DNA of 64,000 nucleotides from the NCBI GenBank assembly GCA_017303875.1, contig JAFLBP010000001.1, positions 244,943 through 308,942 of the forward strand, written 5' to 3'. Made by a program: the position numbers and the translations under genes. Below the pieces are notes generated by a model. It did no database searches, was not told the origin of the DNA, and worked only from the letters and a program-made list of their open reading frames with translations. This stretch comes from Chitinophagales bacterium (lineage in GTDB: Bacteria > Bacteroidota > Bacteroidia > Chitinophagales > Saprospiraceae). Positions 18,701 through 27,023 of this stretch are shown here, piece by piece (position 1 is the first letter of the stretch; every line of letters starts with the position of its first letter).

Positions 18701-18825
18701 GTTCCATGGAAAATAGCCCAAACAAAATACCATTGGATTACTCCTCGATTGCGGCCGGCACTTACCTGTTAAGCGTGCAACAGGCCGCAAAAATTGCAGT
18801 CTTCAGGATCATCATTATACCTTAA
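15745..18825 (+). CDS. Large secreted adhesin-like protein with Ig/PKD-like repeats and T9SS sorting domain
   Basis: This 1026-residue exported protein has a signal peptide (about 1-22). A Cys-rich N-terminal half follows, with a jelly-roll-like segment around 130-270. From about residue 500 on come at least four Ig/PKD-like repeats, each carrying W-(S/T)-G-P-(D/N) and a Y-T-(V/L)-x-(V/A)-x-x-x-x-G-C ending. The last 80 residues (GIKVYPVPSTGQIYLES... to AAGTYLLSVQQ...FRIIIIP) are a type A T9SS sorting domain. Such proteins are usually surface adhesins or scaffold proteins; no catalytic motif is seen. It lies 64 nt after the esterase fusion on the same strand. Confidence 0.85.
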   Translation: MRLIFTAFLLGLHSIFATLFCQNDPCAGTFQPGFPQISGNAQMTCETPYTTLTLQPGSGSSFTYSWAFDNAIISNTQAITVNRIGRYDVTVTASNGCTRTLFKLVVDACVSNEIAGLQPRECDLPDSPDFNPAESCFEACVTRCALPEVWGSTAPWQFDVPIPGWCSMIQNDQWFSFMALQESIEIEVEASNCSNGDGVQVAIYSSCQGPPLACEAGGDGEANFIQRISTSDLIPGQAYFIVIDGFSGDQCDFRMRATPWNSWTELCNDDCPPGFTCVGSLDTVQLEAPEELCPNQLGKLLINLPDNALITGYLWTAPPGTLINGQETPLIIYGPQGKKPSIQMGNESGNICVRLLRYFQPPSPSLCVYIDVNNGYDTTLPDTTVCAENLPYLAPWGAEIFSNGTYTGIVAAVDGCDSLLRQKVTIVPLKVNQFNFVVCGNECVSVGGQTYCESGFYSNTSIGSSGCEEQNNVFLTQLTPLAEIIAPAQPPCAQTSFVLNSATPSSLGATFKRWYRLPQNQLLGLGDQLTITQSGTYVLECRVVFGQVSCSAFDTITVDFTTGNLPLTTTAIMANPCISSLSILTASSISGTSFAWSGPDNFQANGASVTAIQAGTYTVIATAGNGCTSTASLVVPTVTPISVQAFNDTLNCYSPTLDLQATSNAVQPVYAWQELSPNAWQVTVTDAASGCTATDIAEILIDLDTPLVRVANLTINCSNPLQTLDYLTDADPHSWIWTGPDGSEYPNLNPMVGLAGDYTVVVTQIDNGCQASAVLNVSEDKLPPPLSIQQTPVQCGDTSYTLQAIAPGAVLIWWSGPDAWTDSLATTTVAQPGLYTAHAIGQNGCDTSAVVDVLPAPDFPQISVSGDSLTCADPIGQLSVTADSSVISFAWSGPNNFSSTLPNPQVDSIGVYTLIVSNTQGCSASAQAVVVGGCSVGATGIQLLSGIKVYPVPSTGQIYLESSSDWQNSSLQLALRDLQGKIIWSSSMENSPNKIPLDYSSIAAGTYLLSVQQAAKIAVFRIIIIP

Positions 18826-18845
18826 GGCATAGCCTGTTTTCAGCA

Positions 18846-18889
18846 TAGCGGTATCGGTGCCTTGAGCGTACCCCGGCCCGATACCGCTA
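18846..18889. terminator. Perfect 12-bp inverted repeat after the 1026-aa gene
   Basis: TAGCGGTATCGG (18846-18857) and CCGATACCGCTA (18878-18889) are exact reverse complements around a 20-base loop. There is no T-run on the plus strand, so it is a possible factor-dependent terminator or 3' stabiliser. Its palindromy is clear; the role is inferred from position. Confidence 0.5.
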
Positions 18890-19000
18890 TCACGCAGAAC
18901 CATTATAAATAAAGCGGAAATCCCGGGTTCTATTATTTCCAATTAAAAATATCGCCTTATATTCGGCGCGCCAAATTTTTTTTGACATCTATCCCACCAC

Positions 19001-20131
19001 ATGACTCTAGGAATTATAAAAGAAGCGGAGGGTGAACAACGGGTAGCCCTCACACCGGAAAGTGTTCCGGCACTCTTAAAACTCGGAATCCAGGAAGTTT
19101 GGATCGAAAAAGGCGCCGGTGAGCGTGCATTTTTCTCCGATCAGGCCTACGAACAACAAGGCGCACGCGTCAGTAGCCGTGCCGAACTCCTCAAACAGGC
19201 AAAAATTGTAGTCTGTATTTCAGCGCCACCCGACAATGAACTGGCAACGTTGAGCGCCGGACAGGTAATCATCGGGCAGTTCAACCCCTTGGGCAACGCT
19301 GCATTTGTTGACAATGCTGTCAAAAGCAAAGTCACCGCATTCAGCCTCGACCTCGTACCGCGCAGCACCCGCGCGCAGGCGATGGACGTGCTCTCGTCGA
19401 TGGCCACCGTGGCCGGTTACAAGGCAGTTTTAACGGCGGCCAATCACTTGCCTACCTTTTTCCCCATGTTTATGACGGCCGCAGGCACCATCAAGCCTGC
19501 CAAAGTGCTCATTCTGGGCGCGGGCGTAGCAGGCTTACAGGCCATTGCAACAGCCAAACGCCTTGGTGCTTCGGTAGAAGCCTTTGACGTGCGCGCTGCC
19601 GCCAAAGAAGAGGTGATGAGCCTCGGGGCCAAATTTGTGGAAGTGGAAGGCGCCCGCGATGAAAAAGCTGCCGGCGGTTATGCCGTGGAGCAAACCGACG
19701 AGTATAAAGCCAAGCAGGCAGAGGTCATTCACAAGCACGCCATGGCAGCCGACGTGGTCATTTGTACCGCACAAATTCCCGGCCGCAAAGCCCCCGTGTT
19801 ACTCCGCAAGGAAACCGTGGAGCAAATGAAATCCGGCGCGGTGATTGTCGACCTTGCTGCCTCTACCGGAGGCAACTGCGAGGTGACGCAAAATAACCAG
19901 ACCATTCAACACCAGGGCGTGACGGTCATCGGCAACTCCGCATTGCCCGCCACGGCACCCAAAGATGCGAGCACTATGTTTGGCAAAAACATTGTCAATT
20001 TTGCCAAAATATTGATTATCAAGGGTGAATTATTGGTCAATTTTGAAGACGACATTTTGCTGGGCGCCTGCGTAGCGCATGCCGGCGAAGTGATCAGCCC
20101 ACGCCTTAAACCTGCACCCGCCAACGCTTAA
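19001..20131 (+). CDS. pntAA: NAD(P) transhydrogenase, alpha subunit part 1 (NAD(H)-binding domain I)
   Basis: This 376-residue soluble subunit belongs to the proton-translocating transhydrogenase, which couples proton entry to hydride transfer from NADH to NADP+. It shows the domain-I opening IKEAEGEQRVALTPESV. A Rossmann motif VLILGAGVAGLQAIATAKRLGASVEAFDVR (about 166-197) and the mobile loop GGYAVEQTDEY follow. In this split form the membrane part is a separate gene, 24 nt downstream. The three genes form an operon in the order domain I, short membrane piece, membrane plus domain III. No obvious -7 box was found upstream. Confidence 0.96.
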   Translation: MTLGIIKEAEGEQRVALTPESVPALLKLGIQEVWIEKGAGERAFFSDQAYEQQGARVSSRAELLKQAKIVVCISAPPDNELATLSAGQVIIGQFNPLGNAAFVDNAVKSKVTAFSLDLVPRSTRAQAMDVLSSMATVAGYKAVLTAANHLPTFFPMFMTAAGTIKPAKVLILGAGVAGLQAIATAKRLGASVEAFDVRAAAKEEVMSLGAKFVEVEGARDEKAAGGYAVEQTDEYKAKQAEVIHKHAMAADVVICTAQIPGRKAPVLLRKETVEQMKSGAVIVDLAASTGGNCEVTQNNQTIQHQGVTVIGNSALPATAPKDASTMFGKNIVNFAKILIIKGELLVNFEDDILLGACVAHAGEVISPRLKPAPANA

Positions 20132-20155
20132 CCTTTAGCCCTGCACCTGTTAACT

Positions 20156-20452
20156 ATGGAATTTTCACCCAATACACTCGAACTTTTATACATCGTCATT
20201 CTGTCGGTGTTGCTGGGTATCGAAGTGATCTCCAATGTGCCGGCCATTCTGCACACGCCCCTGATGTCGGGCGCCAATGCCATCCACGGCGTTGTCATCA
20301 TCGGCGCAATCATCGTGATGGGTCACGCCAAATCCGATGATTATGTCGCCCTAACCCTTGGCTTCCTGGCAGTATTGCTGGGCACCCTGAATGTGGTTGG
20401 CGGCTTTGTCGTGACCAACCGAATGCTCGAAATGTTTAAAAAGAAGAAGTAA
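20156..20452 (+). CDS. pntAB: NAD(P) transhydrogenase, alpha subunit part 2 (membrane)
   Basis: This 98-residue inner-membrane protein supplies the first helices of the transhydrogenase proton channel (domain II). It has three hydrophobic helices with the conserved S-N-V-P-x-x-L-H-T-P-L-M-S-G-x-N-A-I-H-G motif, which is diagnostic of this subunit. The spacing to pntAA (24 nt) and pntB (15 nt) supports cotranscription. Confidence 0.95.
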   Translation: MEFSPNTLELLYIVILSVLLGIEVISNVPAILHTPLMSGANAIHGVVIIGAIIVMGHAKSDDYVALTLGFLAVLLGTLNVVGGFVVTNRMLEMFKKKK

Positions 20453-20467
20453 GCCCGGCCTAACACT

Positions 20468-21874
20468 ATGTCATCAGAAATTTTACTCCAGCTTTCATAC
20501 CTCATTGGCTCTATCACCTTCATCCTTGGCCTCAAAATGCTCAGCAGCGCCGATAGCGCGCGCCGTGGCAACTTGCTGGCCGCCGCGGGTATGGGTATCG
20601 CCATTGTCGGAACCATTTTTTTCCATAAAGACAGTGAAGGTCATGCCATCGGCAACCTGATCTGGATTTTTGCGGCCATGCTCATCGGCACCGTAGTTGG
20701 CTACCTTATGGCCATGCGCGTCAAAATGACCGCCATGCCGCAAATGGTGTCCTTTTTTAACGGTATGGGCGGCGCCTGTGCCGCCATCATCTCCATCGTC
20801 GAACTGCACAGCCACGACCACAGCCAGGCCAGCCCCTGGTACATGCTCATCATTTACCTCGGCCTGATTATCGGTACGGTATCTTTCAGTGGCAGCGTCA
20901 TCGCTTACGGAAAACTCGACGAGAAAATCAAAGACATCAACAGCAAAGCCCTCACGTACATCAACCTGCTGCTTTTGGCATTGGTATTCGGGGTGCTGGG
21001 CGTAACTGTTTTCAGTCCGGCTACGATCAGCGCCGATATGGCCTTGTGGCTCTTGCTCGGCTTATCCACCCTGTACGGCGTACTGTTTGTTATGCCCATT
21101 GGTGGCGCCGACATGCCGGTGGTTATTTCGCTGCTCAACTCTTTCACGGGTATGGCTGCCGCTTTTGGTGGCTTTATGTACAACAACCCGGTGATGCTGA
21201 CCGGCGGTATCCTCGTTGGCTCTGCGGGAACCATCCTGACGGTGCTGATGTGTACTGCCATGAACCGTTCTTTGCTCAATGTCATCATCGGCTCTTTTGG
21301 CGGTGGCGGCAGTGCAGCAGGTGGCGGCGCGAAAGGCGATCAGACGGTACGCGAAATTACCCTAACCGATACGGCTATCTTGTGCGCCTATGCCAGTAAG
21401 GTGAGCATTGTGCCGGGTTATGGCCTCGCTGTTGCGCAGGCGCAGCATATTTGCCACGAGTTTGAAAAAAATCTTGTGGAACGCGGCGTGGAGGTTAATT
21501 ACGCCATCCACCCGGTAGCAGGGCGTATGCCCGGCCACATGAACGTGCTGCTTGCCGAAGCCGACGTGCCCTACCCCATGCTCGTGGAAATGGAGGACGT
21601 AAACCCTAACCTGCCCAATACGGACGTGGTAATTATCGTTGGCGCCAACGACGTGGTTAACCCTGCGGCCGAAAACGACCCTTCCAGCCCGATTTACGGC
21701 ATGCCGGTCATCAAGGTTTGGGAAGCAAAAACCGTTATCGTGCTCAAACGCAGTATGCGCGCCGGTTATGCCGGTATCGAAAACGAACTCTTTTTCCATC
21801 CCAAAACTAAAATGCTCTTCGGCGATGCCAAAGACACCCTCACTAAATTGGTTGGGGAATTAAAGGGGATTTAG
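20468..21874 (+). CDS. pntB: NAD(P) transhydrogenase, beta subunit
   Basis: This 468-residue protein has an N-terminal membrane domain (about 1-265, multiple helices, including MPQMVSFFNGMGGACAA). The C-terminal NADP(H)-binding domain III shows VPGYGLAVAQAQH, H-P-V-A-G-R-M-P-G-H-M-N-V-L-L-A-E-A, VGANDVVNPAA and GYAGIENELFF. Those motifs are complete, so the enzyme should be active. It supplies NADPH for biosynthesis. A strong terminator follows within 40 nt, closing the operon. Confidence 0.97.
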   Translation: MSSEILLQLSYLIGSITFILGLKMLSSADSARRGNLLAAAGMGIAIVGTIFFHKDSEGHAIGNLIWIFAAMLIGTVVGYLMAMRVKMTAMPQMVSFFNGMGGACAAIISIVELHSHDHSQASPWYMLIIYLGLIIGTVSFSGSVIAYGKLDEKIKDINSKALTYINLLLLALVFGVLGVTVFSPATISADMALWLLLGLSTLYGVLFVMPIGGADMPVVISLLNSFTGMAAAFGGFMYNNPVMLTGGILVGSAGTILTVLMCTAMNRSLLNVIIGSFGGGGSAAGGGAKGDQTVREITLTDTAILCAYASKVSIVPGYGLAVAQAQHICHEFEKNLVERGVEVNYAIHPVAGRMPGHMNVLLAEADVPYPMLVEMEDVNPNLPNTDVVIIVGANDVVNPAAENDPSSPIYGMPVIKVWEAKTVIVLKRSMRAGYAGIENELFFHPKTKMLFGDAKDTLTKLVGELKGI

Positions 21875-21902
21875 CGCTTGTTTGGCATTTCAACAGTAAC
21901 AT

Positions 21903-21944
21903 AAAAATCCCGAATTTTGGATAACACCAAAATTCGGGATTTTT
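21903..21944. terminator. Bidirectional terminator between pntB and the SpoIIM-like gene
   Basis: AAAAATCCCGAATTTTGG (21903-21920) pairs perfectly over 18 bp with 21927-21944 around a 6-base loop. A/T-runs at both ends allow termination in both directions, which suits the convergent genes. The stem shares ATCCCGAATT(T/C)TGG with the hairpin at 38199. Confidence 0.93.
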
Positions 21945-21984
21945 CTTTTTCATGTTTATTTTTACAAAAAAACTTGTAAAATCT

Positions 21985-23874
21985 TTATAAATCCCGGCTT
22001 TCCTTCGCTAATCCGCGAATACGCGGCGTGCTGCCCACTTCCGGAATCTGATCGTAAATGCTCTGCGCATCTGCGCGTTCGCGCGCTGCAAAAAACTCCA
22101 GCGCCCCACTGATTCCGGCAAGCAATGCGATGAAAAACAAGGCGCCATTGGCAACCAGGGTGGATGCAAAAGCCACATAGGTTTTCATATTGCCGTCTCC
22201 CGGCGGCACTAACCACTCAAAGGCGGAAAGCACCATTTCCCAAAGGCTGCGCACCACACCCAATTTCATATCCAGCATAAAGAAGAACAAAAGCCCCAGA
22301 TTGGCCAGAAAAAAGCCGGTGGTCAGCAAATGCCCCCAACGGGAAATACTGAATGCACGCCCCAGCGCTACAAACGGATTGGCAGATTCAAAGTATAAAG
22401 CCGCCGACAACTGGGAGGCAAAGGGCAAGATAAGCATCGAAAAAAGATATATCCAGAAGCCATGACCAAACAAATAAAGGGTCGACATCAGCGCCGTGGG
22501 TAAAATCAGCAGAAGCCCCACCGCAATTCTTCGGGCCAAAGGATTTTCAATACGCTCATTATCAGGCAATTCACGCTCAACCGCCCGCATTCCCACAAAA
22601 GTGATAATGGTCAGAAACAAGGTCTGAATCCAGAAAACAAAAGGCACCCGCGCATTTTCAAAGAAGTTTTTGGTCCCTTTAAACATATCCATAAACTCCC
22701 GGCCAAACATAAACGTATCCCAGGGATGCTCGCCGGAAACCAGTATTCCCGTAAAGAAAAAGGCGATCGCGCTGCCAAAAATACCAAAAAGTACGGTCTT
22801 GGGATGGCGTTTGACCAGGGTGAAAGTATCAGAAATGACTTCCCCGCTGGTTTTAATCCGATTGAAAGCAAATACCTGATGCACATCCGGCGGAAGAATG
22901 GCATCGTCGCCGGCATTGGCAAAGGCGCCGCTTTTGGCCAAATGCCGCGGCAGCCAGACGAAATACCAGAGCACAAAAAACAGAGAAACACCAATAAAAA
23001 TAGCGCGGACAAATTGCGGAGTCTCGGTGTAGCGCGTCAGGAATCCTTCAAAAAACGCCGCCAGCACAATTACCGGAATGATGCCGAGAAAAATCTTAAT
23101 CCCGCGTCGCATACTCAGGCCAAAAGCCTGTGTGCGCCGGTAAGTGCCGGGAAACAACAAACCGGAGCCCGCAACCAAACCGGCCGCACCGGCAATGATA
23201 ATGGCGCTGATTTCCAGCGTGCCATGTATCCAAATGGTAAAAAACGACTCCCAGAATACCCCGTGTTCAATAAAAAAGTACTGAAAAGCACCCACCATAA
23301 TGCCATTGTGCACCATAATCAGCAAGGTGCCTACCGAAGCTGCCACGCCGGAAATCGCCGTCTGGAAAGCTACAAACAGGTTATTCGCCGCAATGCCTAC
23401 AGACATCCCGAACTGTTCATCCCGTTTGTAAACCGCCATCGGATCACCGGCTTCAATATTCTCCAAAGTCATCTCCACATATTCTTCACCCAGCACCACC
23501 TGCGCAAAATCCGGGTTGATGATACTCGAAACCACCCCGATGGCAAACGACAAAACAAATACTGCAAAAGACAGTAGTAAAGCCTTGCGAGTTTCCCACA
23601 TTATTTTGGGTAATTCATACGACCAAAAACGGCCGAGCACTTTCATGCCCGATCGCTTACCTTTGTATACGTTGTGAAAAACGCGCTGCGCCAAACCATT
23701 GAGGTACATCCGTACCGATCGGTTCGGGTAAAAGCTGCGGGCATAGGACAGATCGTCGGTGATCTCTACAAATAAACGATTCAGCAATTCCGGGTCGCGT
23801 TGCTCAAAACGCAACTGCTGCTCGAAATTGGCCCATTTTTCCTTGTTTTGTTCAATAAACTTGGTCTCGCGCAT
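21985..23874 (-). CDS. SpoIIM (DUF95)-family membrane protein with long C-terminal membrane extension
   Basis: This 629-residue multi-spanning protein opens MRETKFIEQNKEKWANFEQ...LFVEITDDLSYARSFYPNRSVRMYLN. That stretch and the helices of residues about 95-310, including the G-x-x-x-G-T-L-L-I-M-V-H-N-G-I-M-V-G-A-F and W-I-H-G-T-L-E-I-S-A-I sequences, match the stage II sporulation protein M family. In non-sporulating bacteria these are of unknown role, often beside RDD-domain and MoxR/VWA genes. Here an extra 300 residues with several more helices follow (about 320-600), ending in a cytosolic tail. The 24673 VWA-like gene nearby fits that context. It lies 36 nt downstream of the 195-aa secreted protein gene. 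Confidence 0.82.
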   Translation of the reverse strand: MRETKFIEQNKEKWANFEQQLRFEQRDPELLNRLFVEITDDLSYARSFYPNRSVRMYLNGLAQRVFHNVYKGKRSGMKVLGRFWSYELPKIMWETRKALLLSFAVFVLSFAIGVVSSIINPDFAQVVLGEEYVEMTLENIEAGDPMAVYKRDEQFGMSVGIAANNLFVAFQTAISGVAASVGTLLIMVHNGIMVGAFQYFFIEHGVFWESFFTIWIHGTLEISAIIIAGAAGLVAGSGLLFPGTYRRTQAFGLSMRRGIKIFLGIIPVIVLAAFFEGFLTRYTETPQFVRAIFIGVSLFFVLWYFVWLPRHLAKSGAFANAGDDAILPPDVHQVFAFNRIKTSGEVISDTFTLVKRHPKTVLFGIFGSAIAFFFTGILVSGEHPWDTFMFGREFMDMFKGTKNFFENARVPFVFWIQTLFLTIITFVGMRAVERELPDNERIENPLARRIAVGLLLILPTALMSTLYLFGHGFWIYLFSMLILPFASQLSAALYFESANPFVALGRAFSISRWGHLLTTGFFLANLGLLFFFMLDMKLGVVRSLWEMVLSAFEWLVPPGDGNMKTYVAFASTLVANGALFFIALLAGISGALEFFAARERADAQSIYDQIPEVGSTPRIRGLAKESRDL

Positions 23875-23910
23875 AAGTTATACCCTGTTTTTGGGGATTA
23901 GCAAGCTGGC

Positions 23911-24498
23911 TCAGGCCCGGTCGCAGCGTTCAATTGGCGAACATTCGTCCAGCAAAATATTGCCCTTGTACCGGAATGTAACACCCGGCGCATAGTAGGC
24001 CTCAAAGATAATGGTATTCAGATCGCTGTCGGGTACAAATTGAAAATTGTATTGCCGCCATTCTTTGTGATTGACTAAGCCGGAGGCCGCAAGCAACTGC
24101 GATTTGTGGCCATTGCCGCCCCATACGCGCAGACGAACCGGCATGTTGTAACCCGCATATTTTTCTACATGTGCCAGATGAATGCTGAATTTATAACAAA
24201 TTCCACCTTTTAATGGCTTGTCAAGCTGCTGACCAATGTCCTCCACCGTCCCGTCTTCACGCGTGACCAATCCAAGGCAGGTTTTCCCGGCTTTGGGTGT
24301 ACATTGTACCCCCCAGGCGCCCGGCATAATATCCGCTGTGCTGCCCTTGCTCTGCCAGTTCCAGTCTGCCGGAGCAGCCGACTGCTTAGGCTTGCCTTCA
24401 AATGAGGCATTGCGGAAAGGGATATAATCGGCAGGAGCAAGCTGCCACGCCATCAGCGGCAAACAAAACAGGAATATGGATTTTATTCGATTTTTCAT
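23911..24498 (-). CDS. Secreted protein of unknown function, possible carbohydrate-binding jelly roll
   Basis: This 195-residue protein has a signal peptide (MKNRIKSIFLFCLPLMAWQLAPA). The mature part, beginning IPFRNASFEGKP, has the N-x-S-F-E-G opening and a G-Q-Q-L...Y-K-F-S-I-H-L-A pattern seen in galactose-binding-like jelly rolls. It ends in a short Cys-containing tail. No enzymatic residues are recognised. A TAAGTTTG match (24503-24510) overlaps the start-codon region so closely that a transcript from it would have almost no leader. Confidence 0.6.
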   Translation of the reverse strand: MKNRIKSIFLFCLPLMAWQLAPADYIPFRNASFEGKPKQSAAPADWNWQSKGSTADIMPGAWGVQCTPKAGKTCLGLVTREDGTVEDIGQQLDKPLKGGICYKFSIHLAHVEKYAGYNMPVRLRVWGGNGHKSQLLAASGLVNHKEWRQYNFQFVPDSDLNTIIFEAYYAPGVTFRYKGNILLDECSPIERCDRA

Positions 24499-24526
24499 GC
24501 CACAAACTTAGGAAAATATGTACAGG

Positions 24527-24671
24527 AGTGTTTTAGTGTTTTAGTATTTTAGTGTTTTGGTGTTTTGGTGTTTTAGTGTTTGTGTGTTTGTGTGTTTGAG
24601 CGCTTTAGTATTTAAAAAATTGATTTTCAACTACATAAACACTAAAATACAAAAACACTCAAACACTTAAA
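24527..24671. repeat. Octamer-repeat foldback element 1
   Basis: Nine direct octamers of the GTGTTTTA family run without phase change from 24528 to 24599 (GTGTTTTA, GTGTTTTA, GTATTTTA, GTGTTTTG, GTGTTTTG, GTGTTTTA, GTGTTTGT, GTGTTTGT, GTGTTTGA). After about 37 bases, roughly four octamers of the complementary strand (24637-24671) close an imperfect hairpin just after the stop of the VWA-like gene. It could end or stabilise that transcript. See also 27531 and 31086. Confidence 0.85.
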
Positions 24672-24672
24672 T

Positions 24673-25905
24673 CTACAACCCCATCTTCACCTTCCTGCCC
24701 GGTAGCAAGGCCCAGTGCGGGTGACTGCTTTCCAGTCCCCGCGGACTAATCAGCCACAAGACCGGCAGGCGTGGCTGAATACCCGGCGGTTCGGCATAAC
24801 CATCGGTCAGGTAGAGCAGGGCATCCGGTCTTTCCTGGTCGGCAATTTCCAGCACCGGTTTAAAATTAGTTCCACCCCGTCCTTCAACCGCCTCCGGCGT
24901 TTGTCCGCGATAAGGATAACGTCTGGTGATCACGGTATCGCATTCCAGCACTTCAATTTCAGCACCGGCACGCCAAAGGTGAAAAACTTCATCAAAAAAC
25001 CGGCTTAACTCCAGTTGTCCGATACTTCCGGAGGTATCAATACCCACTAAAAATTTCGGCTTTCGACGAATACGGATGCCCGGCACCGTTCCAAAACGGC
25101 GGCTTGGGCGTTTGATGGTATTTTTCAGATAGGTACGGCTTGCGCTGCCGCTGAACAACCGCAGGGTACTGCGCCAATCGAGCGTCGGACTGCTGCGCTG
25201 CTGCATTTCCTGTATGCGTTCGCGCACTTCTCCGGGCATATTGCCCCAGGCATGTGCGCTGGTACGCTGATGCGCCGTCTGTAAAAGGCTGTCGAGGTGA
25301 TGCTCCAGCAGATCTTTTTCCAACTCCGAGCGCGCGCGCAATTCCTGCCAGGGCTGATGGCGTTCAAGGCCATTGGTGTCGGACTTGATCTGCTCCAGCG
25401 ATTCACGGCCGCTTTCGCCGGGTTTGCCCGATCCGCCACTGCGCTGTGTTTCCTGTATTTTGCGGTAATAATAAAACCAGGTCTGGCCGGGCAGGAGCGA
25501 CAATTCCGGAAAACTCTCCAAAAAAATACTGTCGTCGGGCAACATCCTGCGTTCCACATATTGATTAACCACCAGATCAAAGGCCACATTCAGCAACAGG
25601 TAGTCCATCGCCTGCACGTCGATGAGCAGGTGCCTGAAAACTAAGTGCAGCATTTCATGCTTTAATACGCCCAAACGGTAGTCCGGATTTTTTAAATCCT
25701 TGTCCCAAAAATCTGCATTGATGTACAGGGTAAAATGATCGCCCCGGCGGTTGGCGCCCACCGCAAGCGTATCCACCGGATGCCCCTTGCGCACCACTTC
25801 CTTGCTCAGGGCGCCCAGCAAATGCGCATAAAACGGCTCCCGCAGGAGCAATTGTACCGCCGTGGCCGCCACTTCATCCAGAATGCGTTGACTCGTGTTA
25901 CTCAT
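24673..25905 (-). CDS. VWA-like / putative metallopeptidase protein (DUF2201 type)
   Basis: This 410-residue cytosolic protein has two parts. The N-terminal half carries HEMLHLVFRH (83-92), a zinc-type HExxH motif with a further His. The C-terminal half is a von Willebrand A-like domain with an intact metal site: D290-T-S292-G-S294, T346 in GRGGTNF, and D368 in LTDG. Family members are normally encoded beside a MoxR-type AAA+ ATPase, with which they are thought to work in complex assembly or metal insertion. No such ATPase is in this window. Instead the gene overlaps the leucine-rich-repeat gene by 4 nt (ATGA), so the two are translationally coupled. Confidence 0.85.
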   Translation of the reverse strand: MSNTSQRILDEVAATAVQLLLREPFYAHLLGALSKEVVRKGHPVDTLAVGANRRGDHFTLYINADFWDKDLKNPDYRLGVLKHEMLHLVFRHLLIDVQAMDYLLLNVAFDLVVNQYVERRMLPDDSIFLESFPELSLLPGQTWFYYYRKIQETQRSGGSGKPGESGRESLEQIKSDTNGLERHQPWQELRARSELEKDLLEHHLDSLLQTAHQRTSAHAWGNMPGEVRERIQEMQQRSSPTLDWRSTLRLFSGSASRTYLKNTIKRPSRRFGTVPGIRIRRKPKFLVGIDTSGSIGQLELSRFFDEVFHLWRAGAEIEVLECDTVITRRYPYRGQTPEAVEGRGGTNFKPVLEIADQERPDALLYLTDGYAEPPGIQPRLPVLWLISPRGLESSHPHWALLPGRKVKMGL

Positions 25906-26993
25906 CCGTGATTATGGGTAAAACCGATTTCCAAATGATTCATTTTTAATAACTTACTCAAATCAAGCTGAATTTCCTTAAAAGGGTTTCCACCCAGTTC
26001 AAGGCGCTCCAGCAAACTCAGCTCCGACAAAAAAGCGGGCAGCGATTCCAAGCGGTTGAAGCGGGCGCCCAGCACTAATAGTCCGGATGATGCTTTTAAA
26101 AAATCCAAGCTCGTCAATGCGCATCGGTTCATCACGCATTCCCGGAGTGCCGGAAATGGCCCAAGCCGCGCTTCGCCTTCCACAGGGTAGGCATCGATGA
26201 GTAGTTTTTCAAGGCTTTCGCTTCCAAAAATGCCATTTTCCGGCACCTGCATCGCCTGTTTGGGCCGATGCGTACCACGGCGGATGCTCAGGGTACGCAA
26301 GGTGGGCAGGCGCAGCAGCGACACTGGGAAATGTTCCAAACGGGTATTTTCAATAAAAACACTCTCCAGCGGCAATGCGCTCAGGTATGGAATGGACGCC
26401 TCAAAGTCGAATAAACGATGCGCCGGCAGGGCAATATACCGGATAAAATGCAGCGTGCTGATACCCGGACTAAGGGTAGCAAAAGGATATTGCGACAAAT
26501 TCAGCGTTTGATGCGATATAAGGTTGTACCCGCTCAACGCACCGCTGCTGCGATGCCAGGCACACATTTTATAGGCTAAAATAAAATCAAACAGGTCGAA
26601 TTCCGGATTGTCGAACTTGCTGAAATACTCCGACTCATTGTAATAGTAATTAACGCTCTCCCGAAGTTTTTGGGCCTGCCTGAGCGTTTCTGCGCCGGCA
26701 TGTTGCTGCAATAAAGACATGGCCAAGCCAGCGGTTTCCTTCTTGGCATGAAACACAGAAAGCCCGAAAAGGTATCCCAATAAACGCCGGTTGACACCGC
26801 CACCGCGAATTAACTCCAGCACTAAGGGAGCATTATCGCTGCTCTCATCGCACAATAAATTCGTAATTTGGCGGGTAAATTGGCCCTCCGAATCATTTTG
26901 AAGGTAGTTGTCGAACATTTTTTCTGAATTTTCAGAGATTCTTGAAACAAATTGCCAGACACATAGTTTCTTTAAGGCATCAAATACATCCAT
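25902..26993 (-). CDS. Leucine-rich-repeat protein coupled to the VWA-like gene
   Basis: This 363-residue protein has no signal peptide. Residues 1-185 are mixed helical without a recognised domain. From about 195 to 355 it has leucine-rich repeats such as LPLESVFIENTRLEHFPVSLLRLPTLRTLSIRR and LLERLELGGNPFKEIQLDLSKLLKMNHLEIG. They are irregular but carry the LxxLxLxxN core. Its stop overlaps the start of the VWA-like gene, so it probably supplies a partner or target-recognition surface for it; this is inference. Its start lies 30 bases from the divergent GbsR/MarR-type regulator start. Confidence 0.75.
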   Translation of the reverse strand: MDVFDALKKLCVWQFVSRISENSEKMFDNYLQNDSEGQFTRQITNLLCDESSDNAPLVLELIRGGGVNRRLLGYLFGLSVFHAKKETAGLAMSLLQQHAGAETLRQAQKLRESVNYYYNESEYFSKFDNPEFDLFDFILAYKMCAWHRSSGALSGYNLISHQTLNLSQYPFATLSPGISTLHFIRYIALPAHRLFDFEASIPYLSALPLESVFIENTRLEHFPVSLLRLPTLRTLSIRRGTHRPKQAMQVPENGIFGSESLEKLLIDAYPVEGEARLGPFPALRECVMNRCALTSLDFLKASSGLLVLGARFNRLESLPAFLSELSLLERLELGGNPFKEIQLDLSKLLKMNHLEIGFTHNHG

Positions 26994-27023
26994 TTTCTAT
27001 TAAAACTGAAATCAACTTTAAGC

